Assembly: GCA_024398435.1 (NCBI GenBank)
Contig: JAKSJD010000003.1
Span: 62,001-126,000, forward strand
Direction: 5' to 3'
DNA length: 64,000 nucleotides
From: Bacteroidaceae bacterium
Lineage (GTDB): Bacteria > Bacteroidota > Bacteroidia > Bacteroidales > Bacteroidaceae
The notes beneath the pieces are model-generated. The model did no database searches. It had not been told where the DNA came from and saw nothing but the letters and a program-made list of their open reading frames with translations. Position numbers and translations under genes: made by a program. Positions 50,068 to 59,370 of this stretch are shown here, piece after piece; the first letter of the stretch is position 1; the number at the start of each line of letters is the position of its first letter.

Positions 50068-51192
50068 ATGAAGAAGTATTTGTTTGCTTTGTTAGGCATA
50101 TTGCTTATGCAGTGGAATGTCCTGTATGCTCAAGTGCCTGTTGATACAACGAAGGCAGAACCAATGTCGTGGTATCAGGCAATGCGTCAGACAAAATACG
50201 AATGGTATGTGAGCAAGCAAGCACGAAACGTAGGCGATAGCATTGTAAAGTATCAATTGCCAAGTGGTGGCTGGGCAAAGAATCAGGATTGGGGATTGGG
50301 CCCAGATACAGTGTATATGCAGGACTGCTTCCGTACAGGTATAGGTTCAACTATTGATAATGGAGCTACATGTCAGGAATTGCGTTTCCTCGCAAAGATG
50401 TATTATTACACTAATCTGATAGACTATCGCATTGCTTTCCTCAATGGAATGGAATTCCTTTTGAAAATGCAATATGAAAATGGAGGTTGGCCACAATATT
50501 ATCCATCAAGGGGAGAAGGCCACTATTCAAATCATATTACGTTCAATGACAATGCGATGGTCAATGTCATGAATTTCCTTCTTGAGGTTTCTAAAAATGG
50601 AGAGCCTTATGACATGCTCTGGTTGCCAAAGGACTTGTTGGAAAGATGTAAGAATGCGTATGATAAAGGTGTGGAATGCATCTTGAAATGTCAGATTATT
50701 GTTGATGGGCAACCTACAGTTTGGTGCCAGCAACATGATGAGGTTACATTTAAACCCGCAGGAGGACGGGCTTATGAATTGCCTTCATTTTGTGGAACTT
50801 CTGAAACAGCCAATATACTTCAGGTTTTGTATGCACAGCCAAACCAACGTGACGAACGTTTGATCATGGCTATTGATGGTGCTATTAGATGGTTGGAAAA
50901 TCATAAAATAGAAGGAAAGGCAATTGAACACTATACAAACAAAGAAGGAAAACCTGATATTCGATTGGTTGACAGACCAGGAGCTCCGGATATGTGGGCA
51001 AGGTTCTATGATTTAATAAGTGGTGAACCTATGTTTTGTGGTCGTGACGGTGTTCCTCATAAGAAAGTTGAGGAAATTGAATATGAGCGCAGAACTGGAT
51101 ATAGTTGGTTTGGCACTGAACCAGCCGAACTAATCAAGTACCATTCTCAATGGGAAGCATATATCCTTGACAGTTATAAGATAGAGGAATAA
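50068..51192 (+). CDS. Pectate lyase, family PL10
   Basis: A secreted pectate lyase of about 374 residues, cleaving polygalacturonate by beta-elimination. Signal peptide MKKYLFALLGILLMQWNVLYA. PL10 features include LPSGGWAKNQDWG, QYENGGWPQYYP, WCQQHDEVTFKPAGGRAYE and GAPDMWARFYDLISGEPMFC with the downstream RDGVP, the conserved region carrying the catalytic Arg in this family. It lies 2 bases after the FAD oxidoreductase gene. Its unsaturated products would be substrates for the GH105-type hydrolase at 25055-26263. Confidence 0.93.
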   Translation: MKKYLFALLGILLMQWNVLYAQVPVDTTKAEPMSWYQAMRQTKYEWYVSKQARNVGDSIVKYQLPSGGWAKNQDWGLGPDTVYMQDCFRTGIGSTIDNGATCQELRFLAKMYYYTNLIDYRIAFLNGMEFLLKMQYENGGWPQYYPSRGEGHYSNHITFNDNAMVNVMNFLLEVSKNGEPYDMLWLPKDLLERCKNAYDKGVECILKCQIIVDGQPTVWCQQHDEVTFKPAGGRAYELPSFCGTSETANILQVLYAQPNQRDERLIMAIDGAIRWLENHKIEGKAIEHYTNKEGKPDIRLVDRPGAPDMWARFYDLISGEPMFCGRDGVPHKKVEEIEYERRTGYSWFGTEPAELIKYHSQWEAYILDSYKIEE

Positions 51193-51207
51193 TATTATCA
51201 AGAGTAG

Positions 51208-51999
51208 GTGATGAAATCATTAGTTTACAGTCTCGCATTTTGTTTGCTCCTATGCTCCTGTGGATGGGGTATCGGAGATGATGTCGAAGCTGAAGCTTCC
51301 GATAGTTTGGATGTTGATACTATAGCTATGGAAGAGCTCGACTTGTTTGATGATGCACCGATTCCGGATGCAGCAGACAAGTTGTTTGATGATTTCTTCT
51401 ATTCATATGTGACAGATGAGAGCTACAGAACCGAACGTACGACCAGTGGCCTCTCATTTAATGCTTTTGATGATATGCCAGAGGCCGTATTTTCCATCGT
51501 TTATGAACGCGAAGAAGACCTTGAGTTGGCTAAGGATACTTCTGTCAATGAGGTAAGTGTGGAAATGATAGATTGGTCGGATGATAGAATTGTCAGATAT
51601 CGTTTCAACCGAAATAATGAAGGGAAATGGTATCTTACAGGTACTGAAGATGACCACATCGATAATACTCCTAATGCTGGGTTCTTTGCGTTTATGCATG
51701 ATTTTGTTACCGATTCTTTGTATCAGCACGAATCTATTGAATTCCCTCTTCAGTATACATTATATTCCTATGAGGATGCGGAAACGATTCATACTTCATT
51801 CGAACCTGATGAATGGAATGCATTGTGTGATGAGTTGCCCGATTTGAGTGAAAAGATTGTCAGTGTGGATTATGGTCAGACCATAATCAGCCAAAACCGA
51901 AAGTCGGTTCAATTGAAAGGTTTGGTGAATTCTATGGCTATTAAGTTCCATTTCGTGTTCTCGAGTGGCAGATGGAGATTGGTACAGATGGAGTCATAG
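51208..51999 (+). CDS. Lipoprotein, DUF4348-like
   Basis: A 263-residue predicted lipoprotein with signal MMKSLVYSLAFCLLLCSC and an acidic linker after the lipobox. The mature domain (about 50-260) includes KLFDDFFYSYVTDESYRTERT and a C-terminal FVFSSGRWRLVQMES, which I recall from the DUF4348 family. Start could be the second Met. It lies 15 bases after the pectate lyase and 35 bases before murB. Function unknown. Confidence 0.82.
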   Translation: MMKSLVYSLAFCLLLCSCGWGIGDDVEAEASDSLDVDTIAMEELDLFDDAPIPDAADKLFDDFFYSYVTDESYRTERTTSGLSFNAFDDMPEAVFSIVYEREEDLELAKDTSVNEVSVEMIDWSDDRIVRYRFNRNNEGKWYLTGTEDDHIDNTPNAGFFAFMHDFVTDSLYQHESIEFPLQYTLYSYEDAETIHTSFEPDEWNALCDELPDLSEKIVSVDYGQTIISQNRKSVQLKGLVNSMAIKFHFVFSSGRWRLVQMES

Positions 52000-52034
52000 T
52001 AGATGATTATAATAAATAAAGTTCTTGACAACAG

Positions 52035-53030
52035 ATGAGAAAACGGATATATAATACATTTGGAATAGAAGCTTATGCGAATGATATAGTTGAGTACGGT
52101 AGTGTTGCAGAACTGCAAAATATTGTGCCTACTTTGCAAAACTGCCAATACTTCCATGTTGGCGGCGGTAGCAATCTGTTGTTTACGAAGGATTATGAAG
52201 GAACTATTCTTCATAGCAAGATACTTGGCGTAGAAGATGTGTCATATGAATATTCACAATCGTCGGATGATGTGTATCTGAAGGTCGGTTCTGGAATGGT
52301 ATGGGATGATTTCGTTGGATATTGTGTTGGGAATGGCTTGTGTGGCGCAGAGAACTTGTCGCTCATTCCGGGAGAGGTTGGTGCAAGTGCTGTTCAGAAT
52401 ATTGGAGCGTATGGTGTTGAGGCTAAAGACATTATTGTTGAAGTTGAGTGTGTCAGTTTGACTACAGGAGAAAAGAGGACCTTTACTAATGCAGAATGTC
52501 AGTATTCATATCGCCAAAGTATTTTCAAGAAAGAACTTAAGGGACAATATGCTGTTGTGTATGTAGTATATAGGCTTTCACGAAAGTTTACTCCAATGCT
52601 CGACTATGGCAATATAAGAAGTCAATTGAGTGATGGCGAAAACGTGACTCCACAAGCAATTCGAGATGCGATAATCAATATAAGGCAAACAAAACTTCCC
52701 GACCCAAAAGTAACGGGCAATGCAGGTTCTTTCTTTATGAACCCTGTTGTGAGTAAAGAGAAGTTTGAAGAGTTGTATGCTCAGTATTCAAATATGCCAT
52801 ACTATGAGGTTGAAGGTGGAGTTAAGATACCTGCAGGTTGGATGATTGAACAATGTGGATGGAAAGGCAAGGCATTAGGTCCGGCTGCAGTTCATGACCG
52901 TCAAGCATTGGTGTTGGTCAACCTTGGAGGTGCAACAGGTGCGGATATTATCTGTTTGTGTGAAGCAGTCAGAAAGAGTGTAAAAGATAAGTTTGGGATA
53001 ACCATTAATCCAGAAGTAAATATAATATGA
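52035..53030 (+). CDS. murB: UDP-N-acetylenolpyruvoylglucosamine reductase
   Basis: Reduces UDP-GlcNAc-enolpyruvate to UDP-MurNAc using FAD and NADPH, an essential peptidoglycan step. The 331 residues contain the FAD-binding HVGGGSNLLFTKDYEG and LSLIPGEVGASAVQNIGAYG, the catalytic Ser region NAGSFFMNPVVS and the C-terminal AWMIEQCGWKGK-like region. Its stop overlaps the next start (ATGA). Confidence 0.96.
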   Translation: MRKRIYNTFGIEAYANDIVEYGSVAELQNIVPTLQNCQYFHVGGGSNLLFTKDYEGTILHSKILGVEDVSYEYSQSSDDVYLKVGSGMVWDDFVGYCVGNGLCGAENLSLIPGEVGASAVQNIGAYGVEAKDIIVEVECVSLTTGEKRTFTNAECQYSYRQSIFKKELKGQYAVVYVVYRLSRKFTPMLDYGNIRSQLSDGENVTPQAIRDAIINIRQTKLPDPKVTGNAGSFFMNPVVSKEKFEELYAQYSNMPYYEVEGGVKIPAGWMIEQCGWKGKALGPAAVHDRQALVLVNLGGATGADIICLCEAVRKSVKDKFGITINPEVNII

Positions 53031-53791
53031 GGATAACTCTTCTTGGAACGGGAACATCAAATGGTGTGCCACAAATCGGTTGCGATTGTGCGACATGTAC
53101 TTCTACCGACCCAAAGGACAAGCGCTTGCGTTGTTCTGCATTGGTAGAGAACGATGCGACTCGCATTCTTATTGATTGTGGTCCCGATTTTCGTCAGCAG
53201 GTCTTGGCAAATGGCTTTAAGAAGATTGATGCAATATTTATCACACACGAACATTATGACCATGTAGGTGGATTGGATGATTTGCGTCCATTCAGCTTGT
53301 TTGGTGACATAAACGTATATGCTGAGGATTATTGTGCCGAACATTTGATGCAACGAATACCTTATTGCTTTACTCCGCCAGAAAAAAGATACCCAGGAGT
53401 ACCAGCAATTTCTTTGGAACATATGGAACCACATGTTCCAGTGAAAGTGGGAAGTATTGAGGTCGTCCCAATTCGTATCATGCACGGGAAACTTCCTATT
53501 GTCGGTTTTCGCATTGGCAATCTGGCATATATTACTGATATGAAGTCAATGCCTGATGAAGAGTGGAATTATTTGGAAGATGTAGATATACTTATCGTCA
53601 ATGCCCTTCATCATAAGTCGCATCCAAGTCATCAAACAGTGGAGGATGCAATAGCATTTGCGCAAAAGGTTGGTGCGCGTGAAACATACTTCATCCACAT
53701 GAGCCATTATGTTCTTCCTCACGAAGTGGAGGAGAAACTCTTGCCTCCTCATATTCATTTTGGATATGATGGCCTTACGCTTAATATATAA
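53027..53791 (+). CDS. MBL-fold metallohydrolase (PhnP-like)
   Basis: A 254-residue metallo-beta-lactamase-fold phosphodiesterase. Metal ligands are in the HxHxDH motif of FITHEHYDHVGGLD; the N-terminus LLGTGTSNGVPQIGCDCATC and a cysteine-rich segment match the PhnP-like group, which hydrolyses cyclic ribose phosphates or related phosphodiesters. It overlaps murB by 4 bases. No phosphonate genes are nearby, so its substrate is open. Confidence 0.9.
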   Translation: MRITLLGTGTSNGVPQIGCDCATCTSTDPKDKRLRCSALVENDATRILIDCGPDFRQQVLANGFKKIDAIFITHEHYDHVGGLDDLRPFSLFGDINVYAEDYCAEHLMQRIPYCFTPPEKRYPGVPAISLEHMEPHVPVKVGSIEVVPIRIMHGKLPIVGFRIGNLAYITDMKSMPDEEWNYLEDVDILIVNALHHKSHPSHQTVEDAIAFAQKVGARETYFIHMSHYVLPHEVEEKLLPPHIHFGYDGLTLNI

Positions 53792-53812
53792 TATATATAA
53801 TGTGTAATAAGA

Positions 53813-53840
53813 AAGGCAACATCCATTTGGGTGTTGCCTT
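53813..53840. terminator. Bidirectional terminator between the MBL gene and GH95
   Basis: AAGGCAACA (53813-53821) pairs with TGTTGCCTT (53832-53840), T-rich on the right. A nearly identical hairpin, in reverse, sits at 56412-56444 on the other side of GH95. Confidence 0.85.
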
Positions 53841-53850
53841 ATTTCATTGC

Positions 53851-56388
53851 TTACTTGTTGTAGTATTTCTTTCCGTTTCGGATGACGATTCCTTTGTAGT
53901 TGTCGTCAACAGGAATACCTAATAGATTGTATGTCTTTGTTTCTTTTGGATAAGAGTCATTGCTGATGACTTGGATAGAAGCTGGAGTTCCATATGTTAT
54001 TTCTTGTCCTACTTCAGTGTCAATTTCATAATCATACGCATAGGCTTTGCCTGAAATTCCGGTACTATGACGTCCAACAAGTGTTGCACCTGGAATATCG
54101 AGTTGTGAGTATGAACGCAAAGTGAGTTTTTCTCCAGCCTTAGAACGAACGGCAAGATAAGTTACTTTGCTATTGCTCCATTCCATATCTACTTCGAAAC
54201 CTCCACGGGCGCAAAGTCCGTACGCACTTCCTTGTTTCCATGCTGTTGGTATAGCAGGCAAGAGATGAACGGCACCATCGTGGCTTTGGATGAGCATTTC
54301 GGCAATGCCAGCAGTCACACCAAAGTTTCCATCAATTTGGAACGGTGGATGAGCGTCGAAGAGGTTAGGGAATGTGCGTCCCTTTGGATATTTCTGTGTA
54401 TCAGCATCTGATTCTGATGGGAGCAGATTGAGCATATTGCGAATGATTGTGTAGGCGTGAGTTCCATCAAGCATACGAGCCCAGAAGTTTGTCTTCCATC
54501 CAAGACTCCAACCTGTTGCTTCATCTCCACGTTGAGTTAGTGTAACCTTTGCTGCGTTGTAGAGTTTTGGAGTGTTGAACTTACTGATTTGGTTTGAAGG
54601 ATAGAGACCATAGAGATGACTGATATGGCGGTGTTGGTCATTTGGATTGTCTGCATCCTCAAGCCATTCCTGCAGTTGACCGTATTTTCCAACTTTCATT
54701 GGAGGCAACTGAGTGATGACATCTTCCAATGTATCTTGATAGAGTTCGTCTTTTCCAAGAACCTTTGCTGCATTGAGTGCATTGCTCAAGGCATCGAAAG
54801 CTATCTGGTTGTCCATAGTACAACCTGCAATGATAGGCGATGATTTGCCCATAGGTTCATGTTCTGGACTTACAGAAGGCACAACCACAAGATAACCATA
54901 CTTTGGATGCTTCTGCATATAGTCGAGATAGAAATCGGCTGCTCCTCTAATGACTGGGTACCATTCGGTAAGGAAGTCCTTATCCATTGTGAACTGATAG
55001 TGTTCCCAAAGGTGGGTGGCGAGCCAAGCTCCTCCGTTTGGATACATTCCCCAATAAGCACCATCCACAGGACCGGCAATACGCCAAATGTCTGTGTTGT
55101 GATGAGCCATCCATCCACGGCACCCATACATTGTCTTTGCTGTTATTGCACCAGTTTCGGAAAGGTCTTTTATCATAGAGAACAAAGGCTCTGCTGTTTC
55201 GCTGAGGTTGCATACTTCCGCTGGCCAATAGTTCATCTGTGCATTGATGTTGATGGTGTACTTACTGTCCCAAGGGGCATCATGCTTGTCATTCCAAATA
55301 CCTTGTAGGTTGGCAGGTTGTCCTCCTGGTTGTGAGGATGAGATAAGCAGATACCTACCATAGTTGAACATAAGAGTTGCCATTCCTACATCGGTTGTTT
55401 TCTTGCTGAAAGCATCAAGACGCTTATCAGTTGGCAAATAGCTGTTGTCGGTAAAAGTACCGAGCGAAAGTTTTACGCGAGAGAATTGACTTTGATATTT
55501 CTCGATATGGCGGGCAAGCAATTCATCATAGGAATATTGGCGGGCATTGGTTAGCAAACGCTGTATCTTGGTGTCGGCATTGCCTCGCGTGTTCTTGTAG
55601 TTGATGAAGTTTGTGGCAGCACAGATATAAAGTGTGACTTCGGTAGCACTTCTGACATATATGCTTGAAGAGGTGCGTGTAATCTTTCCGTTAGTTTCGA
55701 TTTCCGTCTTGCACTTTGCAGTAAGAGCAGAATTGATACCTTCCTGCGATTCGCCCTTGATGGTAGCTGTGAGTGCATTGGCTCCATATGTGACAGTTGT
55801 GTTGAACGGACTGCTCTGAGAGAGTTGAAGGTTCAGTTCTGTGCTGTCGGAAGTTATATGCATCACAATGATACTGTCGGCAAGTGAGGCAAATGTAGTG
55901 CGGGTATATGTTGTTCCTTCGTTGGTGAAGCAAACAGTAGATACACCGCATTCGAGGTCGAGTTCGCGCATATATTCGGTTATGTCCTTATCGAGTGCCT
56001 TGAGTGATTTAATCTTAAGGCTGCCCAACGAAAGATATCTCATGCCGTGAGGACCTTTGATGAAGTCGGCATCAATGATGTCTTGTGCTTCCTTTTCCTT
56101 TCCTGAGAAGATAAGGTTGCGCACTTCCTGCAATCGGTTGAGTGACTTTGTACTATTGTTGTTGTGGGGACCGCCACTCCAGAATGTCTCTTCGTTGAGT
56201 TGGATTTCTTCTGTTGTAGTTCCTCCATATACCATTCCGCCCATTCGTGAGTTTCCGATTGGGAGTGCCTCAAGCCAGATGGATGCAGGTTTATCGTACC
56301 AAAGGCGAGTGTCAGGATTCTGTGCTGATGCATTTGCCGCAAACATCAGAACCAAAATAGCAGATAGTGTAAATGCTTTCTTTGTCAT
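53851..56388 (-). CDS. GH95-family alpha-L-fucosidase or alpha-L-galactosidase
   Basis: An exported inverting hydrolase of 845 residues. Signal peptide to about residue 22, then the GH95 beta-domain, the linker and the (alpha/alpha)6 barrel. The conserved [13 protein letters not shown] (catalytic Asn/Asp environment) and [19 protein letters not shown] (general base Asp) are clear. GH95 members remove alpha-1,2-L-fucose or L-galactose from xyloglucan and pectic side chains. The C-terminus [13 protein letters not shown] is like the sorting-type tails of neighbours. The fucose/galactose choice is not resolved. Confidence 0.93.
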   Translation of the reverse strand: MTKKAFTLSAILVLMFAANASAQNPDTRLWYDKPASIWLEALPIGNSRMGGMVYGGTTTEEIQLNEETFWSGGPHNNNSTKSLNRLQEVRNLIFSGKEKEAQDIIDADFIKGPHGMRYLSLGSLKIKSLKALDKDITEYMRELDLECGVSTVCFTNEGTTYTRTTFASLADSIIVMHITSDSTELNLQLSQSSPFNTTVTYGANALTATIKGESQEGINSALTAKCKTEIETNGKITRTSSSIYVRSATEVTLYICAATNFINYKNTRGNADTKIQRLLTNARQYSYDELLARHIEKYQSQFSRVKLSLGTFTDNSYLPTDKRLDAFSKKTTDVGMATLMFNYGRYLLISSSQPGGQPANLQGIWNDKHDAPWDSKYTININAQMNYWPAEVCNLSETAEPLFSMIKDLSETGAITAKTMYGCRGWMAHHNTDIWRIAGPVDGAYWGMYPNGGAWLATHLWEHYQFTMDKDFLTEWYPVIRGAADFYLDYMQKHPKYGYLVVVPSVSPEHEPMGKSSPIIAGCTMDNQIAFDALSNALNAAKVLGKDELYQDTLEDVITQLPPMKVGKYGQLQEWLEDADNPNDQHRHISHLYGLYPSNQISKFNTPKLYNAAKVTLTQRGDEATGWSLGWKTNFWARMLDGTHAYTIIRNMLNLLPSESDADTQKYPKGRTFPNLFDAHPPFQIDGNFGVTAGIAEMLIQSHDGAVHLLPAIPTAWKQGSAYGLCARGGFEVDMEWSNSKVTYLAVRSKAGEKLTLRSYSQLDIPGATLVGRHSTGISGKAYAYDYEIDTEVGQEITYGTPASIQVISNDSYPKETKTYNLLGIPVDDNYKGIVIRNGKKYYNK

Positions 56389-56411
56389 TTTTTTATAATT
56401 GTATTGAAATG

Positions 56412-56444
56412 TTTAGGCAACACCCATTGTGGATGTTGCCTAAA
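56412..56444 (-). terminator. Terminator upstream of GH95, after the esterase gene
   Basis: TTTAGGCAACA (56412-56422) pairs with TGTTGCCTAAA (56434-56444). It follows the esterase gene on the minus strand and mirrors the hairpin at 53813-53840. Confidence 0.8.
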
Positions 56445-56463
56445 TATGAATCCGAACTGATTG

Positions 56464-57351
56464 TTATGGAATGTTCTTCTTGTCTGTTGTCCAGCCTTCA
56501 ACTTGTGAAAGTCCGCATGGATTGCCTGTGAACATCTTTCCAGCTTCGTCGTCGCTCTTGAGCTGCCACTTGAGCCAAGCAGTTGCAACCTTTGCAAACT
56601 CGCCTCCATAAGGACGGCCGTATGTGCCTCCGTGTCCAACGTTTAAGTTGCAGACGAATGCAGGAACATGGTCGATGCGCTTGAAATCGTCCATACCATT
56701 GTTGTATGCGATATCGGTTGGGCCACCGAGCATATACATGATAGGTGTGTGGATTTCCTTCAGACGTGACTTTTCTGGCATTGGCATACCTGGCATTGCC
56801 TGTGAACGACCTTCGCTGGTGAACAAACCGCTGTTGCAGATCATGACTGTCTTGAGGCGTGGTTCCTTTGCGATGTCGAGAGTTTGAAGTCCACCGCATG
56901 ACATACCTGCTGCTGCAATGTTCTTCTTGTCAATCTTCTTGTAGTACTGGCTATTCTTGTTCTTGTTTTGTGCAAGAATCCAATCGATAGCATCGATGAG
57001 TTGCTTTGATTCAGAACCATCGTGTGAGAATCCTGCTCCTTGGCTTGGCATAGGACCGATTGCAACAACGATGAATCCGTGAGATGCAATTTCGTTGAGG
57101 AAGTTGATGTGTTCACGAGGTGAATTTGCACAACCTCCGTTTCCCCATACAAGTACTGGAAGAGGATTGTTCTTACCAAACTTGCTGAGATCCTGTGGAC
57201 GGAATACTGTGTGAGTTGCAAGAGATGCATCGCTAACCATGATTGCCTTGAATTCGCCGGTGCCACCGCCTTCGAGGATTTCACTCTTTACTTCCTGTGC
57301 CTGGATTGTCAGTGCTGACAATAAGGCAACTAATGTTGTTAAGATTTTCAT
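56464..57351 (-). CDS. Exported alpha/beta-hydrolase (esterase)
   Basis: A 295-residue exported hydrolase: signal MKILTTLVALLSALTIQAQ, oxyanion region LVWGNGGCANSPREH, nucleophile elbow AAGMSCGG, and catalytic-His region VGHGGTYGRPYGG. It resembles cutinase-like or poly(ethylene)-esterase-like Bacteroidetes esterases; in this context it may remove ester groups from pectin or hemicellulose. The start at 57351 begins the signal; a longer frame to 57453 adds leader. Exact substrate unknown. Confidence 0.88.
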   Translation of the reverse strand: MKILTTLVALLSALTIQAQEVKSEILEGGGTGEFKAIMVSDASLATHTVFRPQDLSKFGKNNPLPVLVWGNGGCANSPREHINFLNEIASHGFIVVAIGPMPSQGAGFSHDGSESKQLIDAIDWILAQNKNKNSQYYKKIDKKNIAAAGMSCGGLQTLDIAKEPRLKTVMICNSGLFTSEGRSQAMPGMPMPEKSRLKEIHTPIMYMLGGPTDIAYNNGMDDFKRIDHVPAFVCNLNVGHGGTYGRPYGGEFAKVATAWLKWQLKSDDEAGKMFTGNPCGLSQVEGWTTDKKNIP

Positions 57352-57385
57352 AATTAAGTCTTTGTTAGGTTTATTATTAAGAATA

Positions 57386-58834
57386 CTATTTTTGATGTGA
57401 CAAACTATTCTTCTTTGATTGCTCGCTCCTGTTGAATAAGGCGATGAGAACACTTCCGAGTATGCCCGAACAGAGCGAACCCATCAGTACGGCTATCTTT
57501 CCGCTGGAGCGAAGGTGTTCGGTCATGTCTGGGAATTCGGCGAATGAAAGTGTATCCACGAAGATACTCATTGTGAATCCGATACCTCCAAGGCATGCAA
57601 CGGCAAACAACATCTTCCATGTGGCCTTGTCAGGCATTTCGCCCACTTTCAGTTTTATGGCAAGGAGAGATGCGAGAGTGATGCCGATTGGCTTACCGAG
57701 AAGAAGTCCGAAGAAGATGCCCATGCCAACGCTTCCGATTTCTGGTGAGTACTGGAATATGTTGAAATAGCTCATGTCTGGTATTTCCACACCTGCATTG
57801 GCCAATGCAAATATTGGCATGATGCAGAAATTGACCCATGGATTGAGAGCATGCTCAAGTCGGTAACTCATTCCAATTGAGTTGCGGCTGATGTGCGACA
57901 TGCGACGAAGGCAATGGCGCTGAAGGTCGTTAGGGAATTCTGATTCCATTTCGTCGATATGGTCATAAGCTTCGAGTCGATGGGTGTATTCCTTGTTGCG
58001 ACGGAAAAGATAAGCCTTGCCATAACGGGCATCCATCGGTATCATGAATGCCATGACTACACCTGACATGGTTGCATGGATACCGGCATAATAGAACAAT
58101 GACCAAACGGCAGCTGCCGGTATGAGATACATCATCATACGGTTTTCGCCCATCAATTTCATTATGTAGATTCCGGCAAGAATGACCAATGCAATGCAAA
58201 GGAGCGGAAGGTTGATGTGGCCGCCATAGAAGAATGCCACAACCAGGATGGCTCCCAAATCGTCGGCAATGGCAAGGGCTGTAAGGAATATCTTCAATGA
58301 GATTGGTACCCTGTTGCCCAAGATTGACATTATGCCGACGGCAAATGCTATGTCGGTGGCTGTAGGGATTCCCCATCCGCTTCCCGCCTGTGTGTGTATA
58401 TTAAATAATGTGTAGATTAATGCGGGTGCTGCCATACCTCCGGCTGCTGCTATCACTGGCATCATGGCCTTCTTGACCGATGAGAGTTCGCCACAAACCA
58501 TTTCGCGCTTGATTTCCAAACCAACCGTAAAGAAGAATATGACCATCAAGATGTCGTTGATAAACTTCTCGACCGTCATGTCCTTTGGAAATACCCAGTC
58601 AATTGCGCGTGTGCCGTCTTGACAGATAGGGGATTGGATGGAAATAGTAAGACTTGTTTCGAGGAAATCGTGATACAAGTCGCGGGTGAATGGTAGGTTG
58701 GCCAGCAGCATTGCGATGATGACGCAAAGAATCAGTACGCCTCCTGCTGCCCATGGCTGCTGTCTGAAAGCCTTATCTGAGAGGTTGATGGCTCTGACGC
58801 TCTTGGCCCATTTGTATGTCGGAATTAGTTTCAT
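57386..58834 (-). CDS. nhaA: Na+/H+ antiporter NhaA
   Basis: An inner-membrane Na+/H+ antiporter of about 482 residues from MKLIPTYKWAKS (58834). Twelve predicted membrane segments; family signatures include VGLEIKREMVCGELSSVKKA, GIPTATDIAFAVGIM and ALAIADDLGAILVVAFFY, which carries the two transport Asp residues. A hydrophilic insert (about residues 265-310) between two helices is longer than in E. coli NhaA. The minus-strand TAACTTTG at 58856-58863 is the likely -7 box. Confidence 0.95.
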   Translation of the reverse strand: MKLIPTYKWAKSVRAINLSDKAFRQQPWAAGGVLILCVIIAMLLANLPFTRDLYHDFLETSLTISIQSPICQDGTRAIDWVFPKDMTVEKFINDILMVIFFFTVGLEIKREMVCGELSSVKKAMMPVIAAAGGMAAPALIYTLFNIHTQAGSGWGIPTATDIAFAVGIMSILGNRVPISLKIFLTALAIADDLGAILVVAFFYGGHINLPLLCIALVILAGIYIMKLMGENRMMMYLIPAAAVWSLFYYAGIHATMSGVVMAFMIPMDARYGKAYLFRRNKEYTHRLEAYDHIDEMESEFPNDLQRHCLRRMSHISRNSIGMSYRLEHALNPWVNFCIMPIFALANAGVEIPDMSYFNIFQYSPEIGSVGMGIFFGLLLGKPIGITLASLLAIKLKVGEMPDKATWKMLFAVACLGGIGFTMSIFVDTLSFAEFPDMTEHLRSSGKIAVLMGSLCSGILGSVLIALFNRSEQSKKNSLSHQK

Positions 58835-58855
58835 GTCTAATGTTTGTTTAAGTTG

Positions 58856-58863
58856 CAAAGTTA
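58856..58863 (-). promoter_or_regulatory. Putative -7 box of nhaA
   Basis: Minus-strand TAACTTTG lies 21 bases before the nhaA start codon at 58834, leaving a very short leader. Confidence 0.55.
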
Positions 58864-59065
58864 GTGAAAAATTTAATATGTACAAAACAAATAGAGAAAA
58901 ACTTATCTGTTGCATATCGAACGAAACTGAAATTATATTTCAGAAATGGTAAATTCCCGCTATTTTTCTTGCATGCAACAGACTGAATTATACGTTTTGT
59001 TTTGCTTAAAAGTATTATTCATATAGTTCCATTTTATAATTTTCATTGCTGTAAAACCTAAAACA

Positions 59066-59166
59066 CATGGTCATAAACTTAAATTAACGTCGCTGTTTAT
59101 CTAGATTACGTACGCCGTTTATCTAAATTGCGACGCTGTTTATCTAAATTACGTCGCTAATTTAAG
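59066..59166. repeat. 21-22 bp tandem array, about four units
   Basis: Units start near 59066, then 59087, 59108 and 59130, with a partial unit at 59151; lengths are 21, 22 and 21 bp. The core is ACGTCGCTGTTTATCTAAAT. The sequence is unrelated to the CGAACC arrays but the period is the same. Confidence 0.8.
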
Positions 59167-59281
59167 AATGTTCTTATAGAAAACATAAAATAGAGCAATG
59201 AAAACAGTGAAATATCTTTAGCTTCGGAAGGTTTTGTAACTTGACATATTAAACCGATTTCTCTTGAACGAAGACAAAAAG

Positions 59282-59316
59282 AAAGAGGATAAATCATTGA
59301 ATGAAATATCCTCTTT
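59282..59316 (-). terminator. Hairpin terminator after the AraC pair
   Basis: AAAGAGGATA (59282-59291) pairs with TATCCTCTTT (59307-59316), a perfect 10-bp stem, 55 bases beyond the AraC stop. Confidence 0.75.
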
Positions 59317-59370
59317 GTGTATAAAATAGAGTGGGGCAGCCGATGAGGCCTTCACACTTTGTGGGCGGAA

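Larger units (their letters stand above)
58916..59370. other. Gene-free 455-bp region with a 21-22 bp array and a terminator
   Basis: Between nhaA and the AraC paralogue there is AT-rich sequence, a tandem array at 59066-59166 and the hairpin at 59282-59316. No coding sequence is supported. Confidence 0.8.
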
